A stretch of 16,150 nt of DNA from an uncultured Bacteroidaceae bacterium (GCA_904502185.1 CAJGDX010000045.1:1-16150); one strand, 5' to 3'; counted from the first letter of the stretch, positions 1 to 7,224 are shown. Numbers and translations: made by a program. The notes: a model not told the origin generated them from the letters alone.

Positions 1-204
1 ACTGGTGAGATGGGGCGTTCGGAATTGCAGGGATTATTGTCTATTAAAAATAGAGATTATTTTAGAACGGACTATTTGAATCCTGCTATTAGTAATGGTT
101 ATATAGAACTTACGATTCCTGATAAGCCCAATAGTCAGAACCAAAAATACCGTCTTACAGCAAAGGGTATCGCTTTGAAAAATAGCCTAACAAATAATAA
201 GTAA
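1..204 (+). CDS. 3' end of a protein with a C-terminal winged-helix domain (Fic/AlbA_2 ATP-binding type), partial
   Basis: The reading frame is open from the first base of the window, and the four codons before the first ATG (position 10) are also coding, so this is the C-terminal 67 residues of a gene beginning outside the window. The visible segment carries GRSELQGLLSIKNR, then YLNPAISNGYI, then TIPDKPNSQNQKYRLTAKG. That is the recognition-helix and wing pattern I know from the C-terminal winged helix of many Bacteroidetes Fic-family proteins and AlbA_2/divergent-ATPase regulators. Family membership rests on memory of this tail and cannot separate those two groups without the N-terminus. 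The likely role is DNA binding or autoregulation in an accessory gene. The stretch is AT-rich compared with the housekeeping genes further right. The stop codon overlaps a promoter-like TAATTTTG. Confidence 0.6.
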   Translation, partial: TGEMGRSELQGLLSIKNRDYFRTDYLNPAISNGYIELTIPDKPNSQNQKYRLTAKGIALKNSLTNNK

Positions 205-209
205 TTTTG
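174..209 (+). promoter_or_regulatory. Candidate Bacteroidetes promoter upstream of the 113-aa gene
   Basis: TTTG at 174-177 and TAATTTTG at 202-209 match the Bacteroidetes -33 and -7 (TAnnTTTG) elements. The 24-base spacer is longer than the roughly 19 usually preferred, which lowers confidence. The -7 octamer overlaps the stop codon of the upstream gene and is identical to the one before the transporter at 831. Transcription would begin near 215 and give a leader of about 85 bases containing the inverted repeat at 213-266. Confidence 0.4.
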
Positions 210-212
210 CTC

Positions 213-266
213 AACCTATCATATAATATGTAAAAACCGTGCTTTTTCTATATTTTATGATAGGTT
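213..266. repeat. Perfect 11-base inverted repeat with long loop
   Basis: AACCTATCATA (213-223) and its exact reverse complement TATGATAGGTT (256-266) flank a 32-base AT-rich loop. Within the loop, AACCGT (235-240) is the reverse complement of ACGGTT (291-296) just before the ATG at 301, so the leader RNA could in principle form an H-type pseudoknot. No T-run follows the right arm, so it does not look like a terminator. It could be an operator for a dimeric regulator or a structured leader. The structure is seen directly; any function is inference. Confidence 0.5.
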
Positions 267-300
267 ATGATTATGAATCATTTTAGTAATACGGTTAGAT

Positions 301-642
301 ATGAATAATTCTGCAATAGACGTTGCTTTCATTGCAGCAAAGGTAGCCGCAATAAAGGATGAAAAGGCAAGAATGATTGTTGGTGGAGCATCATTAGTAT
401 ATAATGTAGCTCAAATTGCTCGTTTTCGTTCAATGATTGTAGAACTGTCTCAAATATGCAATTACATTGTATCCAAAGCTCAGATTATAGGCTCTTATAC
501 GATAGAAGAATATAATCTTGCTATTGAATGTCAACGGCAAATTGAAGAGTGCCACCAGCAGATAGCCATGCACGGAACAATGACTGTAATTGATGGTATA
601 TCTTTGCTGATTGATGCCTTTAACAATCTTAACAGAAGATAA
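301..642 (+). CDS. Hypothetical protein, 113 residues, predicted helical
   Basis: I do not recognise a family. The protein opens with an Ala/Ile/Val-rich stretch (residues 4-18), a charged KDEKAR segment (20-25), an apolar stretch around GGASLVYNVAQIARF (28-42), and a Cys/Gln/Glu-rich segment near 75-90 with repeated QRQIEECHQQI. It looks mostly alpha-helical. There is no signal peptide, zinc-binding cluster or catalytic motif. The ATG at 301 is the first possible start, because an in-frame TGA lies at 274-276. No Shine-Dalgarno is visible, which is usual in this phylum. A promoter-like element and an inverted repeat sit upstream. The gene shares the AT-rich composition of the regulator fragment to its left and may belong to the same accessory block. 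An overlapping minus-strand frame at 430-672 has no homology signature and is taken as a shadow. Confidence 0.6.
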   Translation: MNNSAIDVAFIAAKVAAIKDEKARMIVGGASLVYNVAQIARFRSMIVELSQICNYIVSKAQIIGSYTIEEYNLAIECQRQIEECHQQIAMHGTMTVIDGISLLIDAFNNLNRR

Positions 643-695
643 GAATAGGGATTCCGAACAGAGGCGAAACAAAAAATATATAACAAATAATATAT

Positions 696-729
696 CACCG
701 CTTTCGGTGCAGATGTTTTGTTTTTTTAC
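696..729 (+). terminator. Weak candidate terminator after the hypothetical gene
   Basis: CACCG (696-700) and CGGTG (705-709) form a five-base-pair stem with a four-base loop. A T-rich tract (GTTTTGTTTTTTTA) begins five bases after the stem. The short stem and the gap before the T-run make termination uncertain. The rest of the interval 643-857 holds only AT-rich sequence and the transporter promoter. Confidence 0.35.
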
Positions 730-808
730 TTAACACACTATTTTCATTTTACTATCTTCTATCTGCTTTTTCGATGTTTATTATTGATAGAATCAATAGA
801 TTTCTCTT

Positions 809-838
809 TTTGTATTTATTTTACTTATGGTAATTTTG
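809..838 (+). promoter_or_regulatory. Bacteroidetes promoter of the YidE-type transporter gene
   Basis: TTTG at 809-812 and TAATTTTG at 831-838 are separated by 18 bases, close to the preferred spacing, and both match the Bacteroidetes -33/-7 consensus. Transcription would start around 843-848, leaving a leader of only 10-15 bases before the ATG at 858. Confidence 0.75.
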
Positions 839-857
839 CAAAAAAAAGAGAAATTAT

Positions 858-2549
858 ATGTTGGATTTTTTGGAAAATATGTTTGTTGGCAATCCTGCCC
901 AGTGGGGCGGGGGTGTTGCACATTCGGTGCTGATACTGTCGTTGGTTGTTGCAATAGGAGTGATGTTCGGAAAGATAAAGATTGCCGGTGTATCTTTTGG
1001 TGTGACGTGGATTCTTTTCATTGGTATAATATTTGGTTATCTGGGGTTCAACATCAACGAACACCTGCTTCATTTTGTAAAGGAATTTGGTCTTATTTTG
1101 TTTGTCTATTCTGTGGGATTACAGGTGGGTCCCGGTTTTTTCTCGGCTTTTCGCAAAGGAGGACTCTCGCTTAATATAATAGCAATGGTGGTTGTTGCTG
1201 TGGGTATCGCCCTTACAGTGATTCTTCACTATGTTACAGGATTGCCCATTACCACTATGGTTGGTATATTGTCGGGTGCCGTAACAAATACTCCCGGACT
1301 TGGTGCAGCGCAGCAGACCTTTACCGACCTGACAGGAAACAATGCTCCCGAAACAGCAATGGCATACGCTGTAGCCTATCCGCTCGGCGTTGTAGGCTGC
1401 ATATTATCCTTGCTCGTTATGCGTTACATTTTTAAGATTGATGTCAAAAAAGAGGAGTCTGCTGCCATGGAGGTGTCGGGAAACAGTGGTGGACAGGCTG
1501 TTTCCACGTTGTCGCTTGTCGTACGCAATGCCGCTATTGCAGGCAAGAGAATATCGGATTTGGAACCTATTGTCGGTCGACACTTTGTTGTTTCACGAAT
1601 CTGCAAGGCCGAACAGCCGGATATGGTTGAAATGCCCAATGCTGATACAATAATAGCGATGGGCGATAAATTGCTTCTTATTGCAAAGATGTACGACATT
1701 GAGGGAATCATTGCTTTCTTTGGCGAGGTTTGCGATGTTAAATGGGATACAGGTTCTTCGCAACTTATTTCGCGCAGAGTGCTTGTGACAAGACCCGAAC
1801 TTAATGGCAAACATCTCTCTTCGTTGAAAATACGCAATAATCTTGGGGTCAACATCACAAGAATAAACCGTTCGGGTGTTGACCTTGTTGCCAATCCCCA
1901 TCTGCGTCTTCAGATGGGCGACCGCGTAACTATTGTGGGTAGTGAACTTTGTGTTTCTCATGCCGAAAAAGTGCTTGGAAACTCATTGAAACGTCTCGAC
2001 CATCCTAATCTTATCCCCATCTTTATAGGTATGGCACTGGGATGTCTTATTGGTTCCATTCCTTTTATCTTTCCAGGCATACCGCAGCCAGTGAAACTGG
2101 GATTGGCCGGAGGCCCGTTGATTGTAGCGATATTGGTGAGTCGTTTCGGTCCTAACTGCAAGTTAGTGACATATACCACGATGAGTGCAAACCTTATGAT
2201 ACGCGAGATTGGAATCTCGCTATTCCTGGCCTGTGTCGGCTTGGGTGCAGGCAATGGCTTTGTGGATACTATTTTGAACGAAGGAGGTTATGTGTGGATT
2301 GGTTATGGAGTGATAATAACAGTTGTGCCTCTGCTTATTGCCGGTTTTCTGGGGCGTTATGTGTACAAGGTAAATTATTTAAAACTCATTGGTGTGTTGT
2401 CAGGCTCAATGACCAATCCCCCTGCTCTGGCATATTCGAATGAACAGACTTCGTGTGACCTTCCTTCGGTTGGTTACGCTACTGTGTATCCTCTAACAAT
2501 GTTTCTGCGCGTGCTTTCTGCCCAGTTACTTATAATATTCTTTATGTAG
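858..2549 (+). CDS. YidE/AspT-family membrane transporter with two RCK_C domains
   Basis: This 563-residue inner-membrane protein belongs to the aspartate:alanine exchanger (AAEx, AspT/YidE/YbjL) family of putative antiporters; its substrate is unknown. Two hydrophobic halves flank a cytoplasmic core. The N-terminal half (about 20-192) and C-terminal half (about 383-563) are related duplications: GILSGAVTNTPGLGAAQQ (136-153) followed by AMAYAVAYPLG is echoed by GVLSGSMTNPPALAYSNEQ (512-530) followed by VGYATVYPLT. The soluble middle (about 215-377) contains two RCK_C/TrkA_C-type units, each ending in a MGD-K/R-hydrophobic strand (268-274 and 353-360). The length fits the family. The start at 858 follows a strong promoter by about 20 bases. 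The gene is monocistronic: a strong terminator follows and a separate promoter serves mnmG. Family assignment is firm, and the transported substrate cannot be read from sequence. Confidence 0.93.
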   Translation: MLDFLENMFVGNPAQWGGGVAHSVLILSLVVAIGVMFGKIKIAGVSFGVTWILFIGIIFGYLGFNINEHLLHFVKEFGLILFVYSVGLQVGPGFFSAFRKGGLSLNIIAMVVVAVGIALTVILHYVTGLPITTMVGILSGAVTNTPGLGAAQQTFTDLTGNNAPETAMAYAVAYPLGVVGCILSLLVMRYIFKIDVKKEESAAMEVSGNSGGQAVSTLSLVVRNAAIAGKRISDLEPIVGRHFVVSRICKAEQPDMVEMPNADTIIAMGDKLLLIAKMYDIEGIIAFFGEVCDVKWDTGSSQLISRRVLVTRPELNGKHLSSLKIRNNLGVNITRINRSGVDLVANPHLRLQMGDRVTIVGSELCVSHAEKVLGNSLKRLDHPNLIPIFIGMALGCLIGSIPFIFPGIPQPVKLGLAGGPLIVAILVSRFGPNCKLVTYTTMSANLMIREIGISLFLACVGLGAGNGFVDTILNEGGYVWIGYGVIITVVPLLIAGFLGRYVYKVNYLKLIGVLSGSMTNPPALAYSNEQTSCDLPSVGYATVYPLTMFLRVLSAQLLIIFFM

Positions 2550-2573
2550 AAATTCTACAAATAAAAATATTTT

Positions 2574-2622
2574 GGAGACTCTGTCGGTTTTAGGTTTTTT
2601 ATCGGCAGAGCCTCCTTTTTTT
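2574..2622 (+). terminator. Strong rho-independent terminator after the transporter gene
   Basis: A long stem pairs 2574-2588 with 2601-2615 (GGAG, one A/C mismatch, then CTCTG and CGGT with two G-U pairs) around a 12-base loop. Seven consecutive T residues (2616-2622) follow. It lies 25 bases after the transporter stop codon and isolates that gene from the mnmG operon. Confidence 0.88.
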
Positions 2623-2713
2623 ATCAATATATGTCATACGACGTTTTGTTTGTAATGGAAACAGCATAACTACGGTTGTATCTCTGCGCTATCTGTTTTT
2701 AATCAATCCGTTC

Positions 2714-2743
2714 TTGCAACCTCGAGGAAATTTTGTACCTTTG
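2714..2743 (+). promoter_or_regulatory. Bacteroidetes promoter of the mnmG operon
   Basis: TTG at 2714-2716 and TACCTTTG at 2736-2743 have an exact 19-base spacer, matching the -33 and TAnnTTTG -7 elements. Predicted initiation near 2750 gives a leader of about 70 bases. It is the only convincing promoter in the 2624-2819 interval, and no other element was seen there. Confidence 0.7.
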
Positions 2744-2819
2744 CTTCTTGTAGCAGTTCGCTTTGAACAACAAAGAGGGCTGCACACATTTTTACTGAAT
2801 ATAACAAGAGAGGAGTAAC

Positions 2820-4691
2820 GTGAAATTTGAATACGACATACTGGTTATAGGTGCGGGACACGCAGGCTGCGAAGCTGCTGCTGCCGCAGCCAATCTTGGT
2901 GCAAAGACCTGTCTGATGACGATAGACATGAACAAGATTGCACAAATGAGTTGTAACCCTGCCATCGGTGGTATTGCCAAAGGTCAGATTGTACGCGAGA
3001 TTGACGCGCTGGGTGGATATATGGGCATCATCACCGATAAATCGGCTATACAGTTCAGGATGCTCAACCGTTCAAAAGGGCCTGCAATGTGGAGTCCGCG
3101 TGCGCAGTGCGACAGAACAAAATTCAGTATTCTGTGGCGCGAGACTCTTGAAAATATTCCCAACCTGCACATGTGGCAGGACTGCGCCAACGAGCTTATA
3201 GTGGAGGATGGAAAAGCAGTAGGAGTAAAGACACAGTTGGGCGCGGAGTTCCGCGCAAAATGCACCATCATCACAGCGGGCACATTCCTCAACGGACTGA
3301 TGCACGTGGGAAAGGTGATGTTCGAGGGTGGACGCATTGCCGAGCCTGCTGCCAAGGGATTGACAGAATCTATCTGCAAGCATGGCATACGCAGCGACAG
3401 GATGAAGACAGGAACACCTGTCAGACTTGACAAACGTTCAATAAACCTCGAATTGACCGAGCGTCAGGATGGTGAAAATGATTTCCACCGTTTCTCATAT
3501 AAAAAGACAAAAAGAGATTTGAAACAGCGTCCCTGCTGGATGTGCTACACCAATCCCGAGGTTCACGACATACTTCGTGGCGGTCTTGACGAATCGCCCC
3601 TTTACAACGGACAAATTCAGAGCATAGGCCCCCGATACTGCCCCAGCATAGAGACTAAGATTGTAACCTTTGCCGAGCGCGACAGACATCTGTTGTTCCT
3701 CGAGCCGGAGGGCGAAGATACACAGGAGATATATGTAAACGGATTCTCTTCATCGCTGCCCATGGAGGTGCAGTTGACAGCTCTGCGCAAGATTCCTGCG
3801 TTGAAGGATGCCGTTGCCTATCGCCCAGGATACGCCATAGAGTATGACTTTTTCGACCCCACACAGCTCAACCACACACTGGAGTCGAAGGTGGTAGAGA
3901 ACCTCTACTTTGCAGGCCAGGTGAACGGCACAACAGGTTACGAAGAGGCTGCCGGCCAGGGACTGATTGCCGGAATAAACGCTGCGCTTAAAGTACAGGG
4001 TAAAGGCACATTCACCCTCAAACGCGACGAAGCGTACATAGGTGTACTCATCGACGACCTTGTGACAAAAGGAGTGGACGAGCCATACAGAATGTTCACC
4101 TCGCGTGCCGAATACCGAATACTGCTGCGCGAAGATGACGCAGACATGCGCCTGACAAGAAAGGCATACAACATAGGACTTGCCGACAGCGAGCGCTACG
4201 AAGCACTGTGCAAAAAGGAGCAGCAGATGCAGGAACTCACCACCTTCATCGAGGGCTTCTCAATAAAACCGCATCTGATAAACGAGGCGCTTGAGTCGAT
4301 GGGCACCGCCCCACTCTCTCACGGCTGCAAACTTATCTCGCTCATCGAACGTCCGCAGATAAGTATACTCGGAATTGCGAAACACATAAAGGCGCTGAAC
4401 GAAAAGTTGCAACTGCTGGGCGACGACAAAGAGGAGATTGCCGAGGCAGTGGAGATACAGCTGAAGTACAAAGGATACATAGAGCGCGAAAGAGAACTTG
4501 CCGAGAAGAGCAACCGTCTGGAGAACATCCGCATCAAGGGACGATTCAACTACTCCGACATTCAGTCGCTCTCAACCGAGGCACGACAGAAGCTGACAGC
4601 TATCGACCCCGACACTTTGGCACAGGCGAGTCGCATCCCCGGAGTATCGCCCAGCGACATCAACGTGCTGTTAATCTTGGCGCAACGATAG
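2820..4691 (+). CDS. mnmG: tRNA uridine-5-carboxymethylaminomethyl modification enzyme MnmG (GidA)
   Basis: The FAD-dependent partner of MnmE. Together they install the (carboxymethyl)aminomethyl group at C5 of wobble U34 in certain tRNAs, which limits frameshifting and misreading. At 623 residues it is close to the usual length (E. coli 629). The Rossmann FAD site is IGAGHAGCEAA (10-20). Family hallmarks follow in order: CNPAIGGIAKGQIVREIDALGG, the RYCPSIETKIVTF region, FAGQVNGTTGYEEAAGQG and TSRAEYRILLREDDADMRLT, then the helical C-terminal domain that contacts MnmE and tRNA. The start is GTG, supported by AGAGGAG at 2809-2815 four bases upstream, one of the few clear Shine-Dalgarno sites here; no in-frame ATG exists nearby. 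It is the first gene of the run to deoC. The parS-like palindrome starts five bases after its stop codon. Confidence 0.97.
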   Translation: MKFEYDILVIGAGHAGCEAAAAAANLGAKTCLMTIDMNKIAQMSCNPAIGGIAKGQIVREIDALGGYMGIITDKSAIQFRMLNRSKGPAMWSPRAQCDRTKFSILWRETLENIPNLHMWQDCANELIVEDGKAVGVKTQLGAEFRAKCTIITAGTFLNGLMHVGKVMFEGGRIAEPAAKGLTESICKHGIRSDRMKTGTPVRLDKRSINLELTERQDGENDFHRFSYKKTKRDLKQRPCWMCYTNPEVHDILRGGLDESPLYNGQIQSIGPRYCPSIETKIVTFAERDRHLLFLEPEGEDTQEIYVNGFSSSLPMEVQLTALRKIPALKDAVAYRPGYAIEYDFFDPTQLNHTLESKVVENLYFAGQVNGTTGYEEAAGQGLIAGINAALKVQGKGTFTLKRDEAYIGVLIDDLVTKGVDEPYRMFTSRAEYRILLREDDADMRLTRKAYNIGLADSERYEALCKKEQQMQELTTFIEGFSIKPHLINEALESMGTAPLSHGCKLISLIERPQISILGIAKHIKALNEKLQLLGDDKEEIAEAVEIQLKYKGYIERERELAEKSNRLENIRIKGRFNYSDIQSLSTEARQKLTAIDPDTLAQASRIPGVSPSDINVLLILAQR

Positions 4692-4695
4692 AAAT

Positions 4696-4711
4696 TGTTC
4701 CACGTGGAACA
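4696..4711. other. parS: parS-like centromere site (candidate ParB-binding palindrome)
   Basis: TGTTCCACGTGGAACA is a perfect 16-base palindrome lying in the mnmG-apt gap. It agrees with the ParB/Spo0J site consensus TGTTNCACGTGAAACA at all positions but one, and it contains the GTTCCAC half-site known from Pseudomonas parS. A chance perfect match in 16 kb is very unlikely. No second copy was found in the window. The position beside mnmG (gidA), an origin-proximal gene in many bacteria, strengthens the assignment. That the site is bound is inference. Confidence 0.8.
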
Positions 4712-4766
4712 CTCACGGTTTACACAGGATACCCACACAACGCAACCCCATAAAAACAGATAATAT

Positions 4767-5300
4767 ATGAACAAGGAGCTACTTCTTAAGAACCTCAGGT
4801 CGATTCCCGACTTCCCCATCCCCGGCATACTGTTCCGCGATGTGACCTCTCTCTTCAAAAATGCAGAGTGCATGAAAGAGCTTGACGACACACTCTACGA
4901 AATGTACAAAGACCGCGGAATAACAAAAGTGGTAGGCATAGAGTCGCGCGGCTTCATCATGGGTGCATCGCTCGCCGTGAGATTGGGCGCAGGCTTCGTC
5001 CCCGTACGCAAACCCGGCAAGCTGCCCGCGGACACCATCAGCGAGAGCTACAACAAAGAGTATGGCACAGACACCATAGAGATACACAAGGATGCCATTG
5101 AGCCGGGTGACGTTGTACTGCTGCACGACGACCTGCTGGCAACAGGAGGAACAATGCTGGCGGCATACAACCTTGTAAAGAAGATGAACCCCAAGGAGGT
5201 GATGATAAACTTCATCATAGAACTAGAGGACCTGAAAGGAAGAGATATATTTCCCGAGGGAACAGAAATAGAATCGTTACTGTTTCTTGAAGGAGAATAA
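4767..5300 (+). CDS. apt: Adenine phosphoribosyltransferase
   Basis: A cytoplasmic salvage enzyme that converts adenine and PRPP to AMP and pyrophosphate. At 177 residues it has the normal size. The N-terminal FPIPGILFRDVTSLF (16-30), GIESRGFIMGASLA (57-70) and RKPGKLP (81-87) segments are characteristic of Apt. The PRPP-binding loop is VVLLHDDLLATGGT (116-129) with the paired acidic residues D121 and D122. It lies 75 bases after mnmG with no convincing promoter of its own, so it is probably read from the mnmG promoter past the parS-like site. Its stop codon falls inside a 26-base direct repeat that continues into uvrC. Identification is secure. Confidence 0.96.
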   Translation: MNKELLLKNLRSIPDFPIPGILFRDVTSLFKNAECMKELDDTLYEMYKDRGITKVVGIESRGFIMGASLAVRLGAGFVPVRKPGKLPADTISESYNKEYGTDTIEIHKDAIEPGDVVLLHDDLLATGGTMLAAYNLVKKMNPKEVMINFIIELEDLKGRDIFPEGTEIESLLFLEGE

Positions 5301-5347
5301 CCACAAACATACAGCAAAATGAATAACCGGGAACATACAGCAAAGGA
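5296..5347 (+). repeat. 26-base imperfect tandem duplication across the apt-uvrC junction
   Basis: Unit one (5296-5321) and unit two (5322-5347) share AATAACC and AACATACAGCAAA in register, 20 of 26 bases, and differ in two blocks of three bases. Unit one holds the apt stop codon and the uvrC start codon; unit two encodes uvrC residues 2-10. The arrangement is seen directly. It implies a local duplication that changed the spacer and the UvrC N-terminus. Confidence 0.75.
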
Positions 5348-7139
5348 AGAGGAGTTACGTAACATCGTAAAGAATTTGCCGGATGCTCCCGGTTGTTATC
5401 AATATCTGAACGACGAAGGAGTGATAATATACGTAGGCAAGGCAAAGAATCTGAAACGTCGCGTATCCTCCTACTTCAACAAAGAGCAGCAAAGCATGAA
5501 GACACGTCTGCTTGTGTCGAAGATTGCGGACATAAAATACATCGTTGTAAACAGCGAGAATGATGCCCTGCTGCTCGAAAACAATCTCATAAAAAAGCAC
5601 AAGCCGCGCTACAACGTACTGCTGAAAGACGACAAGACCTACCCCTCTATCTGCATCACGGGCGAATACTTTCCACGCCTCTTCAAGACCCGAAAGATTA
5701 TCCCCGGCGTAGGACGATACTATGGTCCATACAGCAACGCCGGCGCACTGACTGCACTGCTGCAACTGATAAAAGAGATGTATCCGTTGCGCACCTGCCG
5801 TCTGAACCTGACACCCGAAACAGTAAGAAGCGGCAAGTTCACCCCCTGCCTCGAATACCAAATAAAGAATTGCTGTGCGCCATGCATAGGAGCAACATCG
5901 CACGATGAATACAGGAAATATATCGAAGAAATCAGGGATATTCTCAGAGGCGACATCAAAAAACTATCCTCCGCCATCATCGAAGAGATGAAGAGCGAGG
6001 CCGAAAAACTCAATTTCGAAAAGGCGCAGACACTGAAAGAGCGCTATCGACTGATAGAAAACTTCAGAACGCGCAGCGAGGTGGTAAGCCCCATCATCAA
6101 CAATGTCGACGTATTCACTATTGAGAGCGACGAGAAGAGCGCCTTCATCAACTTCCTGCACATCACCAACGGCTGCATAAACCAAGCCTTCACCATCGAG
6201 TACAAGAAGCGACTCGACGAGAGCGACGAAGAGCTACTGGGCATAGGCATAGTGGAGATGCGCGAACGCTTCAACAGCCGCGCACGCGAAATAATCCTCG
6301 CAACAGAGATGGAGCTTCCGCTCGAAAATGTAACAATCACCGTACCGCAGAAAGGCGAAAAAAGACGATTGCTGGCACTCTCGCAACTGAACGTGAAGCA
6401 GTACAAAGCCGACCGCATGAAGATGGAGGAGAAGCTCAATCCCGAACAGAAGGCCACACGCCTGATGAAAGAGATACAGCAGGAACTGGGAATGAAAAAA
6501 CTGCCCGTAATAATCGAATGTTTCGACAACTCAAACATACAAGGAAGCGACGCAGTGGCAGCCTGCGTGGTATTCAAAAAGCTGAAACCTGCCAAAAAGG
6601 AGTATCGCAAATACAACATAAAAACGGTTGTAGGCCCCGACGACTACGCATCGATGAAAGAGGTTGTACGCCGCCGCTACCGTCGCGCTATAGAGGAGGA
6701 CACTCCCCTACCCCAGCTGATAATAGCCGACGGCGGAAAAGGACAGATGGAGGTGATACGAGAAGTTGTGGAAGACGAGCTGCACCTCGAGATTGCCATC
6801 GCAGGTCTGGTGAAGGATGGTCGCCACAGAACATCGGAACTGATAGTGGGCCACGGCGGCGAGAGCATAGGACTGAAGCAGAACAGCGCACTCTTCCGAC
6901 TGATGACACAGATACAGGACGAGGTGCACCGCTTTGCAATAACCTTCCACCGCGACAAGCGCAGCAAGCGACAGACAGCCTCGGAACTCGACACCATAAA
7001 AGGCATAGGCGAAAAGAGCAAGCAGGCACTGCTGGCACACTTCAAAAGCGTGAAACGCATGAAAGAGGCAACAGCCGAGGAGCTGGCAAAAGTGGTAGGC
7101 GAAGCAAAAGCAAAAATCCTGCTCGAAGCATGGAAATAA
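5319..7139 (+). CDS. uvrC: UvrABC excinuclease subunit C
   Basis: The nuclease of nucleotide excision repair, cutting on both sides of a lesion handed over by UvrB. At 606 residues it is close to family length. Domains in order: GIY-YIG nuclease (about 20-100, with GCYQYL and VIIYVGKAKNLKRR; makes the 3' cut); a cysteine cluster C160, C177, C185 and C189 matching the spacing of the E. coli [4Fe-4S] ligands; a UVR domain that binds UvrB (about 213-248); an RNase H-like nuclease with IIECFDNSNIQGSDAVA (D403), LIIADGGKGQM (D471) and H543; and C-terminal helix-hairpin-helix motifs (about 555-606, DTIKGIGEKSKQALL). All key residues appear intact. It starts 18 bases after apt, in the same transcript. 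Residues 2-10 come from the second unit of a short tandem duplication; the catalytic domain begins later, so function should be unaffected. Confidence 0.97.
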   Translation: MNNREHTAKEEELRNIVKNLPDAPGCYQYLNDEGVIIYVGKAKNLKRRVSSYFNKEQQSMKTRLLVSKIADIKYIVVNSENDALLLENNLIKKHKPRYNVLLKDDKTYPSICITGEYFPRLFKTRKIIPGVGRYYGPYSNAGALTALLQLIKEMYPLRTCRLNLTPETVRSGKFTPCLEYQIKNCCAPCIGATSHDEYRKYIEEIRDILRGDIKKLSSAIIEEMKSEAEKLNFEKAQTLKERYRLIENFRTRSEVVSPIINNVDVFTIESDEKSAFINFLHITNGCINQAFTIEYKKRLDESDEELLGIGIVEMRERFNSRAREIILATEMELPLENVTITVPQKGEKRRLLALSQLNVKQYKADRMKMEEKLNPEQKATRLMKEIQQELGMKKLPVIIECFDNSNIQGSDAVAACVVFKKLKPAKKEYRKYNIKTVVGPDDYASMKEVVRRRYRRAIEEDTPLPQLIIADGGKGQMEVIREVVEDELHLEIAIAGLVKDGRHRTSELIVGHGGESIGLKQNSALFRLMTQIQDEVHRFAITFHRDKRSKRQTASELDTIKGIGEKSKQALLAHFKSVKRMKEATAEELAKVVGEAKAKILLEAWK

Positions 7140-7154
7140 ACAGCGACAATTTAC

Positions 7155-7162
7155 TAACTTTG
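7155..7162 (+). promoter_or_regulatory. Possible internal promoter before dtd (-7 element only)
   Basis: TAACTTTG matches the -7 TAnnTTTG element in the 85-base uvrC-dtd gap, the largest gap inside the run. No TTTG or TTG stands at the expected -33 position. A small hairpin (GCACGC 7171-7176 with GCGTGC 7186-7191) follows in the would-be leader. It may give separate control of dtd-mazG-deoC. Confidence 0.4.
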
Positions 7163-7224
7163 CATGCAGCGCACGCACAATGGAAGCGTGCAAAAAACAG
7201 CACAAAGCAACAGAATAGAAAAGA

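Noticed and set aside
430..672. 80-codon minus-strand frame opposite the small hypothetical gene
   Set aside because: No promoter or motif was seen for it, and the plus-strand frame has a promoter-like element upstream.
2547..2559. Short palindrome GTAGAAATTCTAC at the transporter stop codon
   Set aside because: The six-base arms have a single central base, so no hairpin loop can form as written, and the strong terminator 15 bases later explains the 3' end.
4718..4737. Two DnaA-box-like stretches (GTTTACACA and ATACCCACA) just after the parS-like site
   Set aside because: Each differs from TTATNCACA at two positions and there is no cluster, AT-rich unwinding element or dnaA/dnaN neighbour, so an origin call is not supported.
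7171..7191. Six-base hairpin before dtd followed by six A
   Set aside because: There is no T-run on the plus strand, so it is not a terminator between uvrC and dtd; it is too short to call a riboswitch.
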